From the NCBI GenBank assembly GCA_963970005.1, contig CAXAMN010013980.1:98674-162673 (forward strand): DNA of 64,000 nt, in the 5' to 3' direction. This DNA comes from Durusdinium trenchii. Taxonomy: Eukaryota; Sar; Dinophyceae; Suessiales; Symbiodiniaceae. How positions within the stretch are numbered: position 1 is the first letter of the stretch; the number at the start of each line of letters is the position of its first letter. Both the position numbers and the translations under genes were made by a program. Shown in pieces: positions 38,158 through 51,100 of the stretch. The notes below the pieces were generated by a model. It did not search any database and was not told the origin of the DNA. It was given only the letters and a program-made list of their open reading frames with translations.

Positions 38158-38518
38158 GCCAGAAGTGCTTCTGGGTAAAAAGTCTTTGACTCTTTGGTTT
38201 TGGTCTTTTTGGTTCACCATTGCAGCATGCTGCACATCATGCATCCAATGCTGTGTGTGCCTTTTGTGTGTGCGTGTGCATGGCTTCAGGCACAACAAAC
38301 AAAAGTTTTACATCAACATCATCCTGAGCATTGCAAGGGACACACCAACTGAATTAACCACCATTAATCTAACGAACACACTGATAAACCATCACATGCA
38401 CACATGTGCTTGTCATGGGTTGTCATGCATCAAGAATGGCTAGAATACAGAACAGCCAGCAAATACAACTATAGAGACAGCTTAACTTACATATTGTCTT
38501 ACATTTGTTCTTCATGCC

Positions 38519-41500
38519 ATGCAGCGCTTTGTGGAAAGCAGTTCGACGTCAGCGTCTTCCTCTAGGGCCCGTGCTTCCAAGAGGACAAGGTCAGCGTCAT
38601 CTTCCACATCCTCAGATGATGATGCTGATGGTGATTGCTCCCAACTTCCAGCTGGCAAGAATGAGCTGACGCTTGCTACTTTGCAAATGTTTCCGGGGGA
38701 AGCTGATGAGTCTGGGGGAAACGACTCACTCGCTTCACAAAATGGGAAAGACCCTCAACGTATCCGTAAATTGATGAAGGGAAAGGTGTGCCACTGTAGC
38801 CAGAACTGCAGGAGAAAGCTCAATGTTGGGACAATTCTCACTGTGTGCAGCATGTTTTGGAGCCTCTCCAAATCCGCTCAAGACTGTGTGTTGTGGGGTA
38901 TTCAACAACCAGTGGTCCAGCAGTCTGGTAGTGACTCAGACTCTGACAGTGGATCCAGCAGCTCCTCTTCATCCAGCAATCGCACAAGGAGAATGAGCAC
39001 CTGGTTTCTTCAAGGCGCGGTGGCTTTGTTCATTGTTGAGCGTCTCATTCTTGAGCATCTCCCTTCAGGTATCCAAGTGTGCCGGGAAGCATTTTGCCGG
39101 ATATTGGGAATTTCTGGATGGCAGCTTGTTCGTACAAAACGCCGCTATCAAGGAGAAGACTATCGGAGGTACGGCGCCTTGTCTTAATGTTATGTGTGGC
39201 TTACAAACATGAACCTGTTGTCAACACTCTGCCACCCAAACTCTAACTCAAAGAAAAATGCTAGGTAATGCAGCCGCTCGAACTTCCCATGCAGCTGATT
39301 CTGTGATTTCCTTTCTGGAGCGCATGTACTGGTCTTTGGGAGAGACGTTGCCGCACGAGATGCTTGGTTGCAATTAGGCGCTTGCAAACAACACTGAATC
39401 TGTTGGGCCAACAACGATTTTGTTAGGCTGAAGGTTCACGACCCTGGGCGACACCTAGCAACGGAGCCGGAGAGGGAGAGACTCCTTCAGCTTCTTGTAG
39501 ACAGTGCGCTGGAGTCTGACCTATCAAGATCTGTGCTTCACCTGGGTCCATCCTCTTTGGTCAGAAGGTATCTCCCGCCAGGGCGCTATGCAGATATGTA
39601 CCACCTATACGTGTCGTTCCAAAGATCAAAGAATTTGAAAGTGGCATCACACACAACGTTCTACCGCACACTGCGGCAAAGCGGATGGCGGAAAGTTCTT
39701 AGATTCAGACCTGAGAGTCAGCACTCGGCTTGCACCATTTGCCAACGCCTCAAAGCTCGATTACGGCACTCGAAAGACATATCCAGCCATGCAAAGAATG
39801 CGGATTTGCTTATGAGGCATCTTCAAGGCCAATTCTTGGACAGGTCTACATATTGGAGCATGAGAACAAGGGCCAAGCGTGACATGGACGTTTTGACTAT
39901 CATTACAGATAGCATGGACAGAGGAAAGTTCATGCTCCCAAAGTTTGTCAATGGCAGAGCTCCCAAAGATCTGGCCAAGTTGATTCGCCCCAGTTGCGAG
40001 GTTACAGCAAGCATTGTTCATGGTCGACTGGTTTATGTGGCTATTGCGGACGAAGGTGAAGCTGCGGGCTCCTCGTGGGTCATGGAAGTTGTCAGTCGAT
40101 CATTGAACCTTGCATATATACAGGCGCAACAGCGGAAGTATCAATGGCCCAACATCTTGAAAATCTTTGCAGACAACACACCCAAAGACGCCTATCAAAC
40201 ATCATAGGAATTTATTGTCAGGCTTTCAGGTGTCCACCAACTGCATACAAACGTGGCTACTCATCACACACCAGCTGAGGAAGTGAAGAACGGGATCTTT
40301 GGCAATTGGTGCAGCACACTTTGCAGCTGCGGAATCTTCACCACAATATCTCACGAGCATCTTTGCGTGGGTCATACGCACGAGGATGTTGGCAACTTGG
40401 GCGCGCATTATTTGCAGTGCTTTGTTTGATTGCTGGTGTGCGATTCATTCACATATTTATGTTGCCTGACAACTACCTAAGATGCCTTCTTCGGGCTTCT
40501 CACCAAATTTGTGAGAAGTGGTGATGATCGAGTGTGCCTTTGCTTGCAACTGATGAAGCCCTGTGCACATGTGGTAGTCTCATTCCTCATTTATTTCCCA
40601 GTTTACTGAGTTACTGTGAGGCAAACACCACATGACATTGTGGCGTTCAATCCTTAGAGATGTGTGTGTATTCAGCTTGGACTCTCATGAAACTTGACTG
40701 AGCTGAGACTTCTTCGTCAACGTGTGGCGCCCATTTTTGAGGAGAAGGGGTTTCAGTTTGTTGTGGAATATGTTCAGTCAGTGCGAAACTGGAAAGCAAG
40801 CCTTCCGCAAGTGGCTGACCTGTCTGGAGCGTACAGAAAGAGGGACAAGAAGGATGAGCGGGTGATCCCACACTCATTCACCTTTATTCAAAGATCTCGT
40901 ATCTAGTCTCAAAACAAGTTGTGCTCAAGGTTTCAAACTTGTTGCCATTCTGATATGTGTGTTAGCAGTTAGCGTGTTACCTGCCTGTCAGGTATGCCCT
41001 CCACACTTCTGAATGAGGCCCAGACCAGACTTCCAAGGAGGTTTCGGCCTCGAGGAAATGATGTCTTCTGTTTGGTGAAGGCGTTTGTCAGTGACTCTGG
41101 ACTTTCACAGCCAGCGCTTCTAGTCCTTCCTGGAGACACTGTGGAAGATACTGTGAGCCCTTCTCTGGTCAGCATTGCTGAATCTCGCTGTGCCAGAAAC
41201 TTGCCAAGTAAGTGAACTTGCGTGAATCTACTTGAATGACCTTGTTCTGGCTTTCTGTGTTTCACCAAACCGCCCAAATCGTTGTCAGCTGAGGAACTGC
41301 ATTCTACCTCGAGGATGAGCGGAAGGAAGTCCTCAGTGAGCTTGCTGATTGCCTGGCCGAGCAGTACCCACAGTATGGGTGCGGTGTAAAATATTTGCGA
41401 ATGTTGTCTGGCCAAGTGGCCAGGCCTATACAGGAACCTCCCAAATTGGACTTTTTGTTGGCTGGAAGCAATTGTCCTTTGCAGCGTGGACAAATTGTCT

Positions 41501-41562
41501 TGCCCCATCCTGAGCCACATAGTGTGCACCGACTTAATGTCACTTTTCACCGGTATCATTGA
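38519..41562 (+). CDS. DDE-like protein with GHTHED motif (DUF7869-like), putative transposase
   Basis: Six exons: 38519-39168, 39427-40186, 40280-~40391, ~40703-40898, 40992-41207 and 41294-41562. Junctions 1-2, 2-3, 4-5 and 5-6 are in phase to a stop; exon 3-4 is unresolved. The N-terminus is Ser-rich, then comes HCSQNCRRKL, a Ser/Asp tract, and a helix-rich segment. Exon 2 has a CTICQRLKARLRH zinc-knuckle-like string and TDSMDRGKFMLPKF; the exon 2-3 junction gives ADNTPK|EVKN, and exon 3 has VGHTHEDV. Asp, Asp-Asn and Glu-Asp at these spacings resemble the acidic triad of RNase H-fold DDE enzymes and the D...DN...GH[ST]xxE pattern of a domain widespread in eukaryotes (DUF7869, as I recall). 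Exon 4 holds PHSFTF. Transposase activity is inferred, not known. Intron 2 appears to be GA-AG and about 93 nt. Confidence 0.65.
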
Positions 41563-41612
41563 AACCAGGTGCTTAGAAAGCCTTGGAGTGGGGAGCCCGT
41601 GGCACAAAAGAC

Positions 41613-43814
41613 ATGGAAGCTGTTTCTCTTAATGCTGTATTCCGCCAATTGATTCAAGCCGACTACTTTTCCATCAGTCAAGTAAGTGTGATCATTTGAA
41701 TGTCAAACTTGCCTCATTGATCGTTCTGTGAACTGTTGAACCCTCCCATGTTCAGAGGTTGGCTCTAGCGTGGGCCATCAGGGTGTGGGGCGGGGCCGAC
41801 ACAGCCATGGCCCTGGAAGCGAAACTTGAGGTGAAGGCCGGGATATGGATTTCATGAATGGCCTAGCTGCTCTGCGGTCCCACACTGCAGGCCGAAGACT
41901 CAGAAAGTGCAACACCCGATGGAAAGAAAACCTCACTGAAGAACAAGCTGTTGGAGACTTTTGAAGAGGTGGGGTGTAGTGTTGGTAATAACTATTCATC
42001 AACATTCATCAAGGACAGATTCTGTGCATGGTGTGCTCACAGGTATGCGCTGACATGACCCTCGGGGAATTCCTTTGGGAAAATCATGGAAAGACTGAAG
42101 AACAGCAACTACAGTTTACCAAGGTGCGGCTGAGTTGAACTACAATCAGCAGTTGAACAGTTAACATATTATCACAAAGTTGCTGAAACTCCCTGAAGGC
42201 GATGGCTGACCTGTTCATGATTCCGGAGGTTGCCAAGTTGATCCACCCACCGGGCCCGCTGCTGAAGACTGTGCCTGCAAACGCCAGGACCAACGTCTTT
42301 TGCTCACCTTGGCAGCTGGACATCTCTGAGGATGCAAAGGTTGGAAGATACCCAAGCATGGTGCAAACACGGGCCCATTTGCCTAGTGTGGTTTGGAAGA
42401 ACTACCGTTCAGAGCTGGAGGCCTTGGATTTGAAGTTTGCAAGCGCACCAGGCTCTGACACCGACCAGTATTCCATTCGCTATGTGGATGGACACAATAA
42501 GGGATTGATGGTCCAGGGGATCCTAGCGTTGGTGATCCACCTTGCAACTTGGCTGCATGAGCTACCTTCTTCATAGCAACGTGTAAAATGCAAGAAGTAA
42601 AAGTTGCGTTGCAAGTTGCATGGTTTGATCAAGGTTTGTCCAAACAATTCAGGAGCTCACAGAAGAACAGATCTCGGAGGACAAAGATCTATGTGAGCTT
42701 CTTGCTTCTCTTAAGTATCTTCGTGCAAACTATACACCACGCTCTGAACCAGAAGCTTTGTACGAAACCCTCTGTGCCTTGACTACACTCAAACTCTTTT
42801 GGCGTGATTTGAAAATTGTTGATAAGAGATTGATTCAAAAAAGCGTGTCGCTCCAAATCAGAATCAAGGCACTGCCCACCGGACCAGTGAGAAGCAGAAA
42901 CCTGGTCCCGTGGATTTGGGGCTCCTTTTCAAAGAGGTCATCCGTGTGAAGAGGGTCAGTGGGTGCAATGCCAGTGTTCGAGAGATCTTGTTTGCATCCA
43001 TTGCAGAGTACAACCGGATGTGCACTACAAAGGCCGGTCAATCAATGAAAGTTACACCTGGGAACACCTTGGATTGTTTCAACATGTTTCAACCCTGTGA
43101 GGCATGGCGCATTACAGAGGGCACCAAGCGCTTCCTTTACAACTTGCTGCGCTGTGGGAATACCTTTTTGGATATTCTCAAGAAGGCCACCGATGATGTC
43201 CCTTGGAATTGGTCAGGCCAGGAGACAAAAACCGTATTGCAAACAAATTGAATTTCATTGAAACTGAAGAGTTGTCCCCTTCAGCCTTCACCCTTGAGAA
43301 CATGGATGGTGGGGAATGGTTCGTACCTGGCACAACACTGGGTGGCTTGTCTGTGACAGACCCATTCTGGAAGCAGGTCAAGGCCTGGTAGATAAGTGCA
43401 AAAAGATTTGTTTTGTGGTGCTGACCCATCCCGTCTCGACTGTCTTGACCCATTGTCCAGCCCTGCTGAGACCATCACAGTGGAGAAGGTCAACCTGTGG
43501 GCACATCGAGCAGTGGAGGAGCACAACCGCAAGGCTCCACCACGGACAAGTTCAAAGAAACAGAAGGCCGGTCAAAGTTGCAGTTGTCTTGGGACTTGAT
43601 TCAATTTGAATGTATTGGAACTTATTATGTCTTAACTGACTGACCCTGTCTCCCTGAGAAAATGGCTCAGCGCGACACTGCTGGATTGCAAGACTTGCTG
43701 GAGATTTGTGCACTGTGGAACCACATTGAGTCGGACCTCCAGACCTACTTTGGCAAGGGCGCTGAGCTTGACAAGATCAATGCAATGTGGAACCAAGGGA
43801 TCCCTGGCTTCTAA
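41613..43814 (+). CDS. Unrecognised multi-exon protein, element ORF3
   Basis: Starts at ATG 41613, 51 bp after the previous stop. Exons 41613-41681, 41756-41830, 41891-41968, 42043-42123 and 42199 onward join in phase 0 (MEAVSLNAVFRQL, then LALAWAIRVWGG, AEDSESATPDGKK, ADMTLGEFLWENH, ADLFMIPEVAKLIHPPG). Further exons begin at 42653 (ELTEEQISEDKDL) and about 42870 (SEKQKPGPVDLGLLFKEVI). From 43200 the frame shifts twice with no room for an intron (ELVRPGDKNRIANKL, then DLFCGADPSRLDCLD, ending KAPPRTSSKKQK near 43590). A short frame at 43662-43814 (MAQRDTAGLQDLLEI) may be a last exon. No domain recognised. The frameshifts suggest this copy is broken here or the sequence has errors. Confidence 0.5.
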
Positions 43815-43919
43815 CCATAGTAACTTGAAATCTTGATGTTAACAGTTCAATGTTTTCATAATAAACACTCTGAAATTCTTCCAAAACAATGTAAAAATCA
43901 GATCCAGAAATCTACCGGA

Positions 43920-44069
43920 AAAATCCTGCGAAATCTAAATTTCACAGGATTTTCAAATAACAAAAATTTGTGGTGGGATTTTGAGATGAGTAGGAAAGAT
44001 TGTCTGAAATCGCTGGACCCTCCATTGGACAATGATTTGTACAGTGAAATCTAAATTTCACAGGATTTT
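43920..44069. repeat. 34-nt palindrome and 24-nt direct repeat
   Basis: 43920-43953 is a near-perfect palindrome (15 of 17 pairs; arms AAAATCCTG and CAGGATTTT). Its right 24 nt recurs exactly at 44046-44069. A 12-nt palindrome, ATTTTTAAAAAT, follows near 44144-44156. It lies between exons of the large element and may be a nested small insertion. Confidence 0.65.
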
Positions 44070-44165
44070 TGGGCAATCCAACCCGGCCTTGAAAATACAG
44101 TGGTTCCCAAGATTTCCAGAATTTGGCCACGCTCGAGTACAGTGATTTTTAAAAATCGCGGTACT

Positions 44166-44440
44166 GGCCCAGCAAAGCGTCATCGGCCTACAAGAAGAGC
44201 CTGGTCAGTGCCTTTGAGCTCTTCAAGAGCAATTTGGAGCAAGACCAATTGCTGCGAAGAAGATATGTCCAAGCAGCTGTTGGCGATGAGAGCCGAGCTC
44301 GGGCAGCCATCGTGGACAGCTTGGAGGCTGGGGTGTTGCATTTAAATATTGGGTGCATTGTTGAAACAGACTTGATGGAAAAACGTTTCAAAAAAGACAC
44401 TGGCCCTGGCAGAAAATGCATGGCATTGCTTGGAAGCTGA
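44166..44440 (+). CDS. Unrecognised exon inside the large element
   Basis: An open frame through SAYKKSLVSAFELFKSNLEQ, RRRYVQAAVGDESRARAAI and EAGVLHLNIG to a stop at 44438-44440. Composition is that of a real helical protein exon, with no known domain. It may belong to ORF3 or to the next gene. Confidence 0.4.
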
Positions 44441-44693
44441 TCAACACCTTCGTCGGTGACAGTACTCCAGTCTGGTGCAATGCCCCTACTTCAAGGCAGA
44501 AGGAGTCTGGAAGTGCTGGAGTCTTGGTGATATTTTGTGATTGAATCAAATCAACATGTTGTGTTAGTAAGGCCGTTTTTCTGCCTAGTAGAATCCATAG
44601 ACCAACATGTGGTGATCTGCTTTGGCTAGATTGAAAGTTTCAGGTTAAGTTCAGGAACAGTTGCACAGCACGCAATCAAGCAAAGGACCGGAC

Positions 44694-47563
44694 ATGGATG
44701 TGGACACCACCTCCACCCTGAGTGGCAAATTGCTCCCCTGGCTTGAATCCACTTTAGCAAGCCTGAACAATGGAATCCGCAGGGTGGACAATGAGCTTGT
44801 GGTGGCATGGGTTCCCTACCCTGTGGCTGGAGTGGTATCGGTCTCAAAGCAGCACTTCCTCATCAGCCAGATCACCGCCTTGGCCAACCATTTTCCCAAG
44901 TCCTTTGTGGCCGTGCTGGCAATGCCCAATCGGGCTGCAGATCTGGAGCGCTGCAAAGTGCCCTGCTAAGTTGTGACCGTTCACAAATGGCATGAATTTA
45001 TAACTTAGCAGTTTCTTCAACTTAGCAATATTTCCCTTCTCAACTCAGGGCAGAGGTCAAGGGAGAGGACTCGGAGATGGAAGAGAATTTGAAGATAGAG
45101 AGTACAGGCTGGATGAATAGCACGAGCTTGGCTGAGATCAAAACAAGTTTTCAATGAAAAAAGTTTTCAATGTGTGTTTGACAGGCGACATCGAAATAGA
45201 TGAAGATGATGAAGACGAGCATGAAGACAAGGGTGGCTCTGATGGCGCTGAAGCTATTCTACGCGATTTCCAGTATCAGCTGAAATGTCAGTTTATGGAA
45301 AAGGGCCGGAATCTTCGTGTCACTTGGCTCTATTCATGCCACTTATTTTACAGACTGTATGTAGAATACAAACTGCTTCACAACCCAAAGCAAACCCAAA
45401 AACGAACTGCCTTAAGAGAACCCCCCTCACCAATCAATGTCATGATATGCATCGACGTCAGGTCCGCCCAGCAATGGTCAGCTTCCAGCCTGAGAGTGTC
45501 TATGGTGCCCGATCAGCTTTCCATGAATGCGTCCTCATCACGGCCAACGAGAAGGGCAACGCGGTGTGGAAGTCAAAGTTTTTCAAAACTGGACATGTTC
45601 ATGGGGTGACAATGCTTCAACGTGCAGACATGCTCAAGATCCCCAAAGACAGCTACGGCTCAGAGAAGCGCTTCACACAATCTCAAGAGCAACGGCAGGC
45701 TTGGTCTTGATTGCAGAACACAGAAACAAAAACATATTGACATTGTTTGAACCCTGCCCCAAAGAAAACATTCTTATACCAAGTGGTGGTCACGGCTCAT
45801 TTGAATTGAACATGATACAACCCTGTCAGCATGTGGGCGGCTCCAGCTTCATCGGCAAGGTCATTGAGGCCCTGACGCCATCCAGCTCCAAGCCTGCAAC
45901 GGTGATCATTGACATGTTGGGCTATGACGGCTGGCCTGGGGTTTTTGCTCTGCAAGAGATTGCTGCAGGCTACTTGAAGAACAACCTTGCAGACTTTTGT
46001 TGGTTGATCCACCTAAGTTAGTATGACTTAGAGATTCAATCTTCTTCAAATTGGCCAGATTCTAATCTTCTTTCAGGCCGTCAAATGGCAGCTGCAACAG
46101 TGGGGCACACACAAGCTGAAGCGGCCTGGTGCACCAGTGTCATCGGTGGCCGCTGCTTTGACCTTTGCCGTTCCCAAGCTCTGTCCCTCCCTGGGTTTCC
46201 GAACTTCAAGAAGGCTGTTGATGAGCTACGCACTCAAGCCCCGCAACCTCATCCTACCTATGAAGTATGCATGTGCATTGGTGACAGTTTAGTGGTGCGC
46301 GAAGCTCTGGTGGAGCAATGGGCTGACAAGCAGGACTTTTCGTCAGAGTTGAAGCGGCTGATGGATGAGCACAACAAGGAGTTCAATCCTCGTGGAATCA
46401 AACGAGGCAGTGCACCCAGTGCTGGATCGGTGGAGAGCCCTGCAAAGATGCTGTGCGTGGCCGACAGCAGCATGAGCTTGGATGAGTTTGAGACCAAGTT
46501 TGCAGAAAGGCCTGGGTCTTGAGTTTGATGAAACCATGAGTATAAATAAGTTCAACCAAACATTAAGCTATGATGACAGCTTGACAAAAAAGATTGTGTT
46601 TGGCTGTAATGCTTTGTGTCTTGCACTCTTTGTGTTCTTGCATGTCCAAGTGACAGCTCAGGCAAGACCTTCCTACAGGGAGTTGGACCATGAGCCTTGC
46701 GTCAGAGTCTTTGTTCTTGCATTCCAATGAGGACCACGTGGTTGCAGAGCACGAGGAGCTATGTGGATTTGGGAGCGGAGACTTTGCAAAGGCCGCGGAG
46801 GCCAAGGACATCATGAGCGACTGCAATGGGCGATGGGCGCTCTTTGACCTATCCGGCAAAGCCAGTGATCAATGGGTGGTTCTTGAGCACAGCCGGAAGC
46901 TTCCTGAGCACCTTCGGGAGCTGGCCATCTACAACAAGGCGTGACAAGTAAAACTACTTTGAACCTAGTCTTGAAACTGTATCTACACAAGGTGTATCCT
47001 CAATGTTCTTCAATGTATCCTCAATGATTGCAGGTGATGCCCATGTCAGACATCCTGGTGGCTATGGAGAACGCAGGGGATGTCAACACAGTGATTGCGG
47101 AACACAAGGCTACCAAGAATGACGTGGGCGACATCCAGGTTCAAGCTCTGGAGAAGGTGGTATTTGTCTTGGACCCGCCCCGCGAAAAGAAGAAGAAGAA
47201 TAAGGCATCTATGATGATTGACATTCGTTCAAATTCATGAGTGTTTGCGTTTCAACTCAGGTTTTTCTTTCCACTTATATGTCAGGTGAATGCCATCAGC
47301 TTTGGAGCACTCTTCCCATTTGCAAAGCTTCGCGCCAACCAGAACATCAAGATCATTTGGCGTATGAGGTGCCTGGAAACGTCAATCAAATTTGATGTAA
47401 CTGGTCTTGGAGTGGCTTCTGTGTCCTGATCTTTGCTGACCATTGTCCCCTGAGGATCCACGCAGAAAAGCCCGATGCACGCCAGCTTGTGCCAGTGAGG
47501 CCTGTGGCGGTGCTGAGCGGTAGTGTCAGCTTGAAGTCAAGGACAGCTATCAAGCTGATGTAG
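44694..47563 (+). CDS. Unrecognised multi-exon protein, element ORF4
   Basis: ATG at 44694 (MDVDTTSTLSGKLLPWLES...PYPVAGVVSVSKQHFL). An acidic exon follows near 45185-45300 (EIDEDDEDEHEDKG). In-phase exons: 45462-45698 (79 codons, GC donor), 45830-46016 (ATVIIDMLGYDGWPGVFAL), 46077 onward (CTSVIGGRCFDLCRSQAL...), about 46665-46938 (DIMSDCNGRWALFDLSGKAS), 47034-~47210 (SDILVAMENAGDVNTVIAEH, Lys-rich end), 47286-47368 and 47455-47563, which ends RTAIKLM-stop. Consistent phases argue for an intact gene. No domain recognised; it could be a nucleic-acid-associated accessory protein of the element. Confidence 0.5.
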
Positions 47564-48102
47564 AGCTTTTGGCCGGTGATGCCGGTGAGATGTTGGGGGC
47601 CTTTGAGTCTGTACAGTGCCACTGTACGTAGGCTGAAGCCTTGGCCTGGTTGTGACCTGCATACTGCTTGAAAGCTATAATAGAGTCAATCCATCAATTG
47701 ACCCCATGACCAATCATTTTGATGTCAGCTAACCAAAAGGTTTCAGAAGTTTCAGATCAGTCTTCAAACCAACACCTTTAAAATGACCGCCTATAGTCCA
47801 ATCATTCTATATCCAGGTTCCACCAGGTCAGGGAAATCCATAAGGGGTTGCAGAGATCTCGGAGGACCTCGGAGAAAGCCGTAGAACTTCGGAGAACCTC
47901 TCATCTTTTGAAGCAAGCCGTAAAGACAGCTGTTGGTGAAAAACTGAGCGCTTCTTTCCAATATCTCATCTCACTTACTCCCAACAGTGAAGCATCTCCA
48001 GAGTCAGTTGATGTTTGTGAATTTGTGAGCACTTCAATGCATTCAGGCTCCATTTTGTAGCTTTGTCTGGTGGGTTCCCCTGTCGGCTTTAGCATCGTTG
48101 CC
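47564..48102. other. Spacer between element genes
   Basis: No coding exon seen. Contains a patch of imperfect CGGAG repeats (47855-47900). Confidence 0.35.
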
Positions 48103-51100
48103 ATGGAGAACTTTCAGTATAAGCCGAAGTTCGATGCCAACTCCTACATGGTCATGATTGGGACTACGACTATGCCCAAAGCTTCGGCGCCTCCTTCCGC
48201 TTCTCTTGCCCGAGCCTCTTCATCGACAGCCTTGGATTTGACAGCGGCAACAGGACTGACTTCCCTCTGACTCTTACTATTCAGTTCTGTTCTTGTTGTT
48301 AGGGTGGACGCTGTTATTAGCTCTATGCACTGTGAGGAGGTGGGTTGTTTCGGCGCTGTGATGTCTCTGGTTCTGGCAGCGATTCTCAGTCTCCTGATGA
48401 CTCCAAGAAGGAGTCTGAGAAGGACAAGGCGAAGGACAAGGGCAAGAAGGCGGAGAAAGCAATCTAGGAAGAGAAAAAGAAATCAAAGAAGGCCAAGAAG
48501 GCGACAGTGAAGTTGAAGAAGAGCCGCCAATCGATCGAGATGATGAGGACGCCCTCTTTGGTGATGATGACGACCACGATGAGTTGGACGATGAAGAAAT
48601 GATTGTCCACAGGCGGCCATCTTGCAAGCGACCAGCAGCTGCAGCTGTCAAGAAAGACAAGAAGGAGAAGACAGAAAGCTCTGGGAAGAAGCAGAAAAAG
48701 AACCGTAAGCATGAGGATGGAGATGACCTGGATGAGTTGCGAGACCAGGTGATGAGGTCAATGACCCAAGCTGAGCTAGCTGAGAGCCAACAGCCTCTGG
48801 ATCATGAGGAGGAGTGGTTCTATCCGGAAAGGTGCATTACATTACATACTCACATTCTACAGGACCTATCTACCAAGGCTACCCCCAATCAAACTTAATT
48901 CACACCATGCGACATGGCAAAGTACTTACTGTACCAATTTGTTTAAGCTTTGTGCAAAAAGACTTCCAACTTTAAACTCATGTCAGTCATCTGAGATTTG
49001 GACCAGGAAGAAGTGAAGAAGTCCTTGGACGGCGAATTTGGCCAAGCTGGTGATCTCCATCCTTCCCAAGAGATTGATGCTGATGAGCTTCCTCCAATCT
49101 TTGAGGACTTTGAGGGATGAAAAGTAAGTGTTTTCTGTCTAAAAAGCTGAGTGCCCAGCACTTTCTGTCAATGATGAAAGTGCTTTCGCAAGGATGAAAA
49201 TGGACAGGCCTGGAGCTCAGCTGATCTGCTTTCAAGTTCTTACTTGAGGGGTCTTCGGGGTTTTGCTGTGCAAGGATGATGGCAGAGAGGAGGTGGAGGT
49301 TTATTGGGCCACAAAGTTCTTGGAAACCTATGTGGATTATTGCAAGGCCATCGAAGCAGCCCCCGACAAGAAAGTGGACCATGGTCACCATGATGGGATT
49401 GAGAAGGACCCTCTCTTTGTCTCAATCTTGTCAGGTCTTGCTTGTTGGGACTCGTCTTGCCAGGAATGCCATACACCTGAATCAAGATGTTCAAGCATGG
49501 CGACAACGCTGCAACTCAACCCGGACTGGGACTTTGCACTTCTTTGTTGCTTCATGTGTTTGTTGGTGGTGCTCGCTTAACTAACATTGATCAAGTGGCC
49601 TGGGTTCAAAAAAACAGCTGTTGGGCCAACCTGCCCACATCACACCATCTAGTGTGGCCATGCCCTAATGGAAGAAAACTCATTGAACATCTTTAACTCT
49701 GTGTGGTGTAAAAACCGCAATTTCATTAAACGTCTTGAATGCATCAATACAACGATGTGAAGCACCCTAAAGCACAACCCCCTTCCATAACAACTGATTT
49801 GGGGAGAAGCTTTTGGAGGACATTGAGTTGACGCTCCTCCTCCATATCTTCTGTACAAGTTGATTTCTGTCTACAGCTACAACAACATCCTGGAAACACT
49901 GCCACGGCAGAAATTTGCAAGAAAACCAACTGGTATCTAAGCTTTGACTGTCTAGCTTAAAACATTGAGAGACACCTCAGCTTGAATACTACACTCCTCC
50001 CAGGAAAACACTGTGCATTGTGAAGGCCCTGGTACCTCTTCATAAACCAAAATGGACGCCTAGAACACAATGTTTTTTTGCGTTGATCAAGCCGGCTGCA
50101 ACCCTGAGACACCGGCAGATGATGTCCAGATCATGCATTACCTTCCAATGGCCACATTTGGTGAGGAGTTCTCCAAGGGGGTGGCTCCAAGAGTTCTCCA
50201 ACAGTTACGAACAGGGGTGCAAACCATGTTTCTTGTGTTGGGGGAGGCTGAAGGCTGTCAAATGAATACAAACTGAAGGCTCCCATCTGGGTCATGAAAA
50301 AGACAACCATCTCGGTATATCAAACTCTGTACTACTGCATATTGATATCTCTCCTGCTACATGTCTCGTGATGCATAATATCAAACTCACTTACCGTCAG
50401 GATGTGTGGGAGACTTCGTGGCCATTTGCAGAGGATTCACAGGTGCTGGGCCCAGCCTCCATCAAACAAGTTTGGGGCTGCCATTGCACTGTGCGAGGCT
50501 GACTTTGAAACACACTTCGCCCAGGAAGTCCGAGCCTTACATGTCAATTTCAACTCTTATTGTCGACCGGTCATATCCGATGTTCTCACTCCAGGTGAAG
50601 CCTGAAAATGTTGAGAAGGACTTGGATGTTCATGCAGGCTGTCTTCATGTGTAGGATGGCTTGTATTGTTTTGCTTGCAGGACGTTGGCGACTTCAAAAG
50701 CACGGCGATCGGCGCGGCCAACTCTGAGCAGGACAGGGATGTGTTCTTTGAACTGTGTGGATCTAAGGGCTGTGATCTGTCTGGTTTCACTGGCAGGGAT
50801 TGAGCATGGAGACTGGTCAAATTACCGTTTCTTCCTCAGTGACACAATGGGAGTCACTGACATGAGAACTTCCTTATCTCAGGTGGATCTCACCATCGCC
50901 AGCGAGGGTCCTAGTGAGGCTGGTCTCAATGGATAAATAGTTGTTTCGCTGCTTTGTTCAACAACTTGCATTAAAAAACGTTGCAACTTTCTTTGCAGGC
51001 CTGCTCTGATTCCGCTTCACAGAAGGTGGGCCCTGAACATTAGTCTGAACATGGATGAAGAGGGAATGTTTTAATTGTTAGTGGCTTTCTTTGGGAGGCA

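Noticed and set aside
46077..46260. Alternative frame (VKWQLQQWGTHKLKRPGAP) in the ORF4 exon
   Set aside because: The chosen frame is longer, continues 145 codons and agrees in phase with the previous exon.
48464..48712. Minus-strand frame rich in Leu and Phe
   Set aside because: Complement of the Lys/Glu-rich element exon on plus; a shadow frame.
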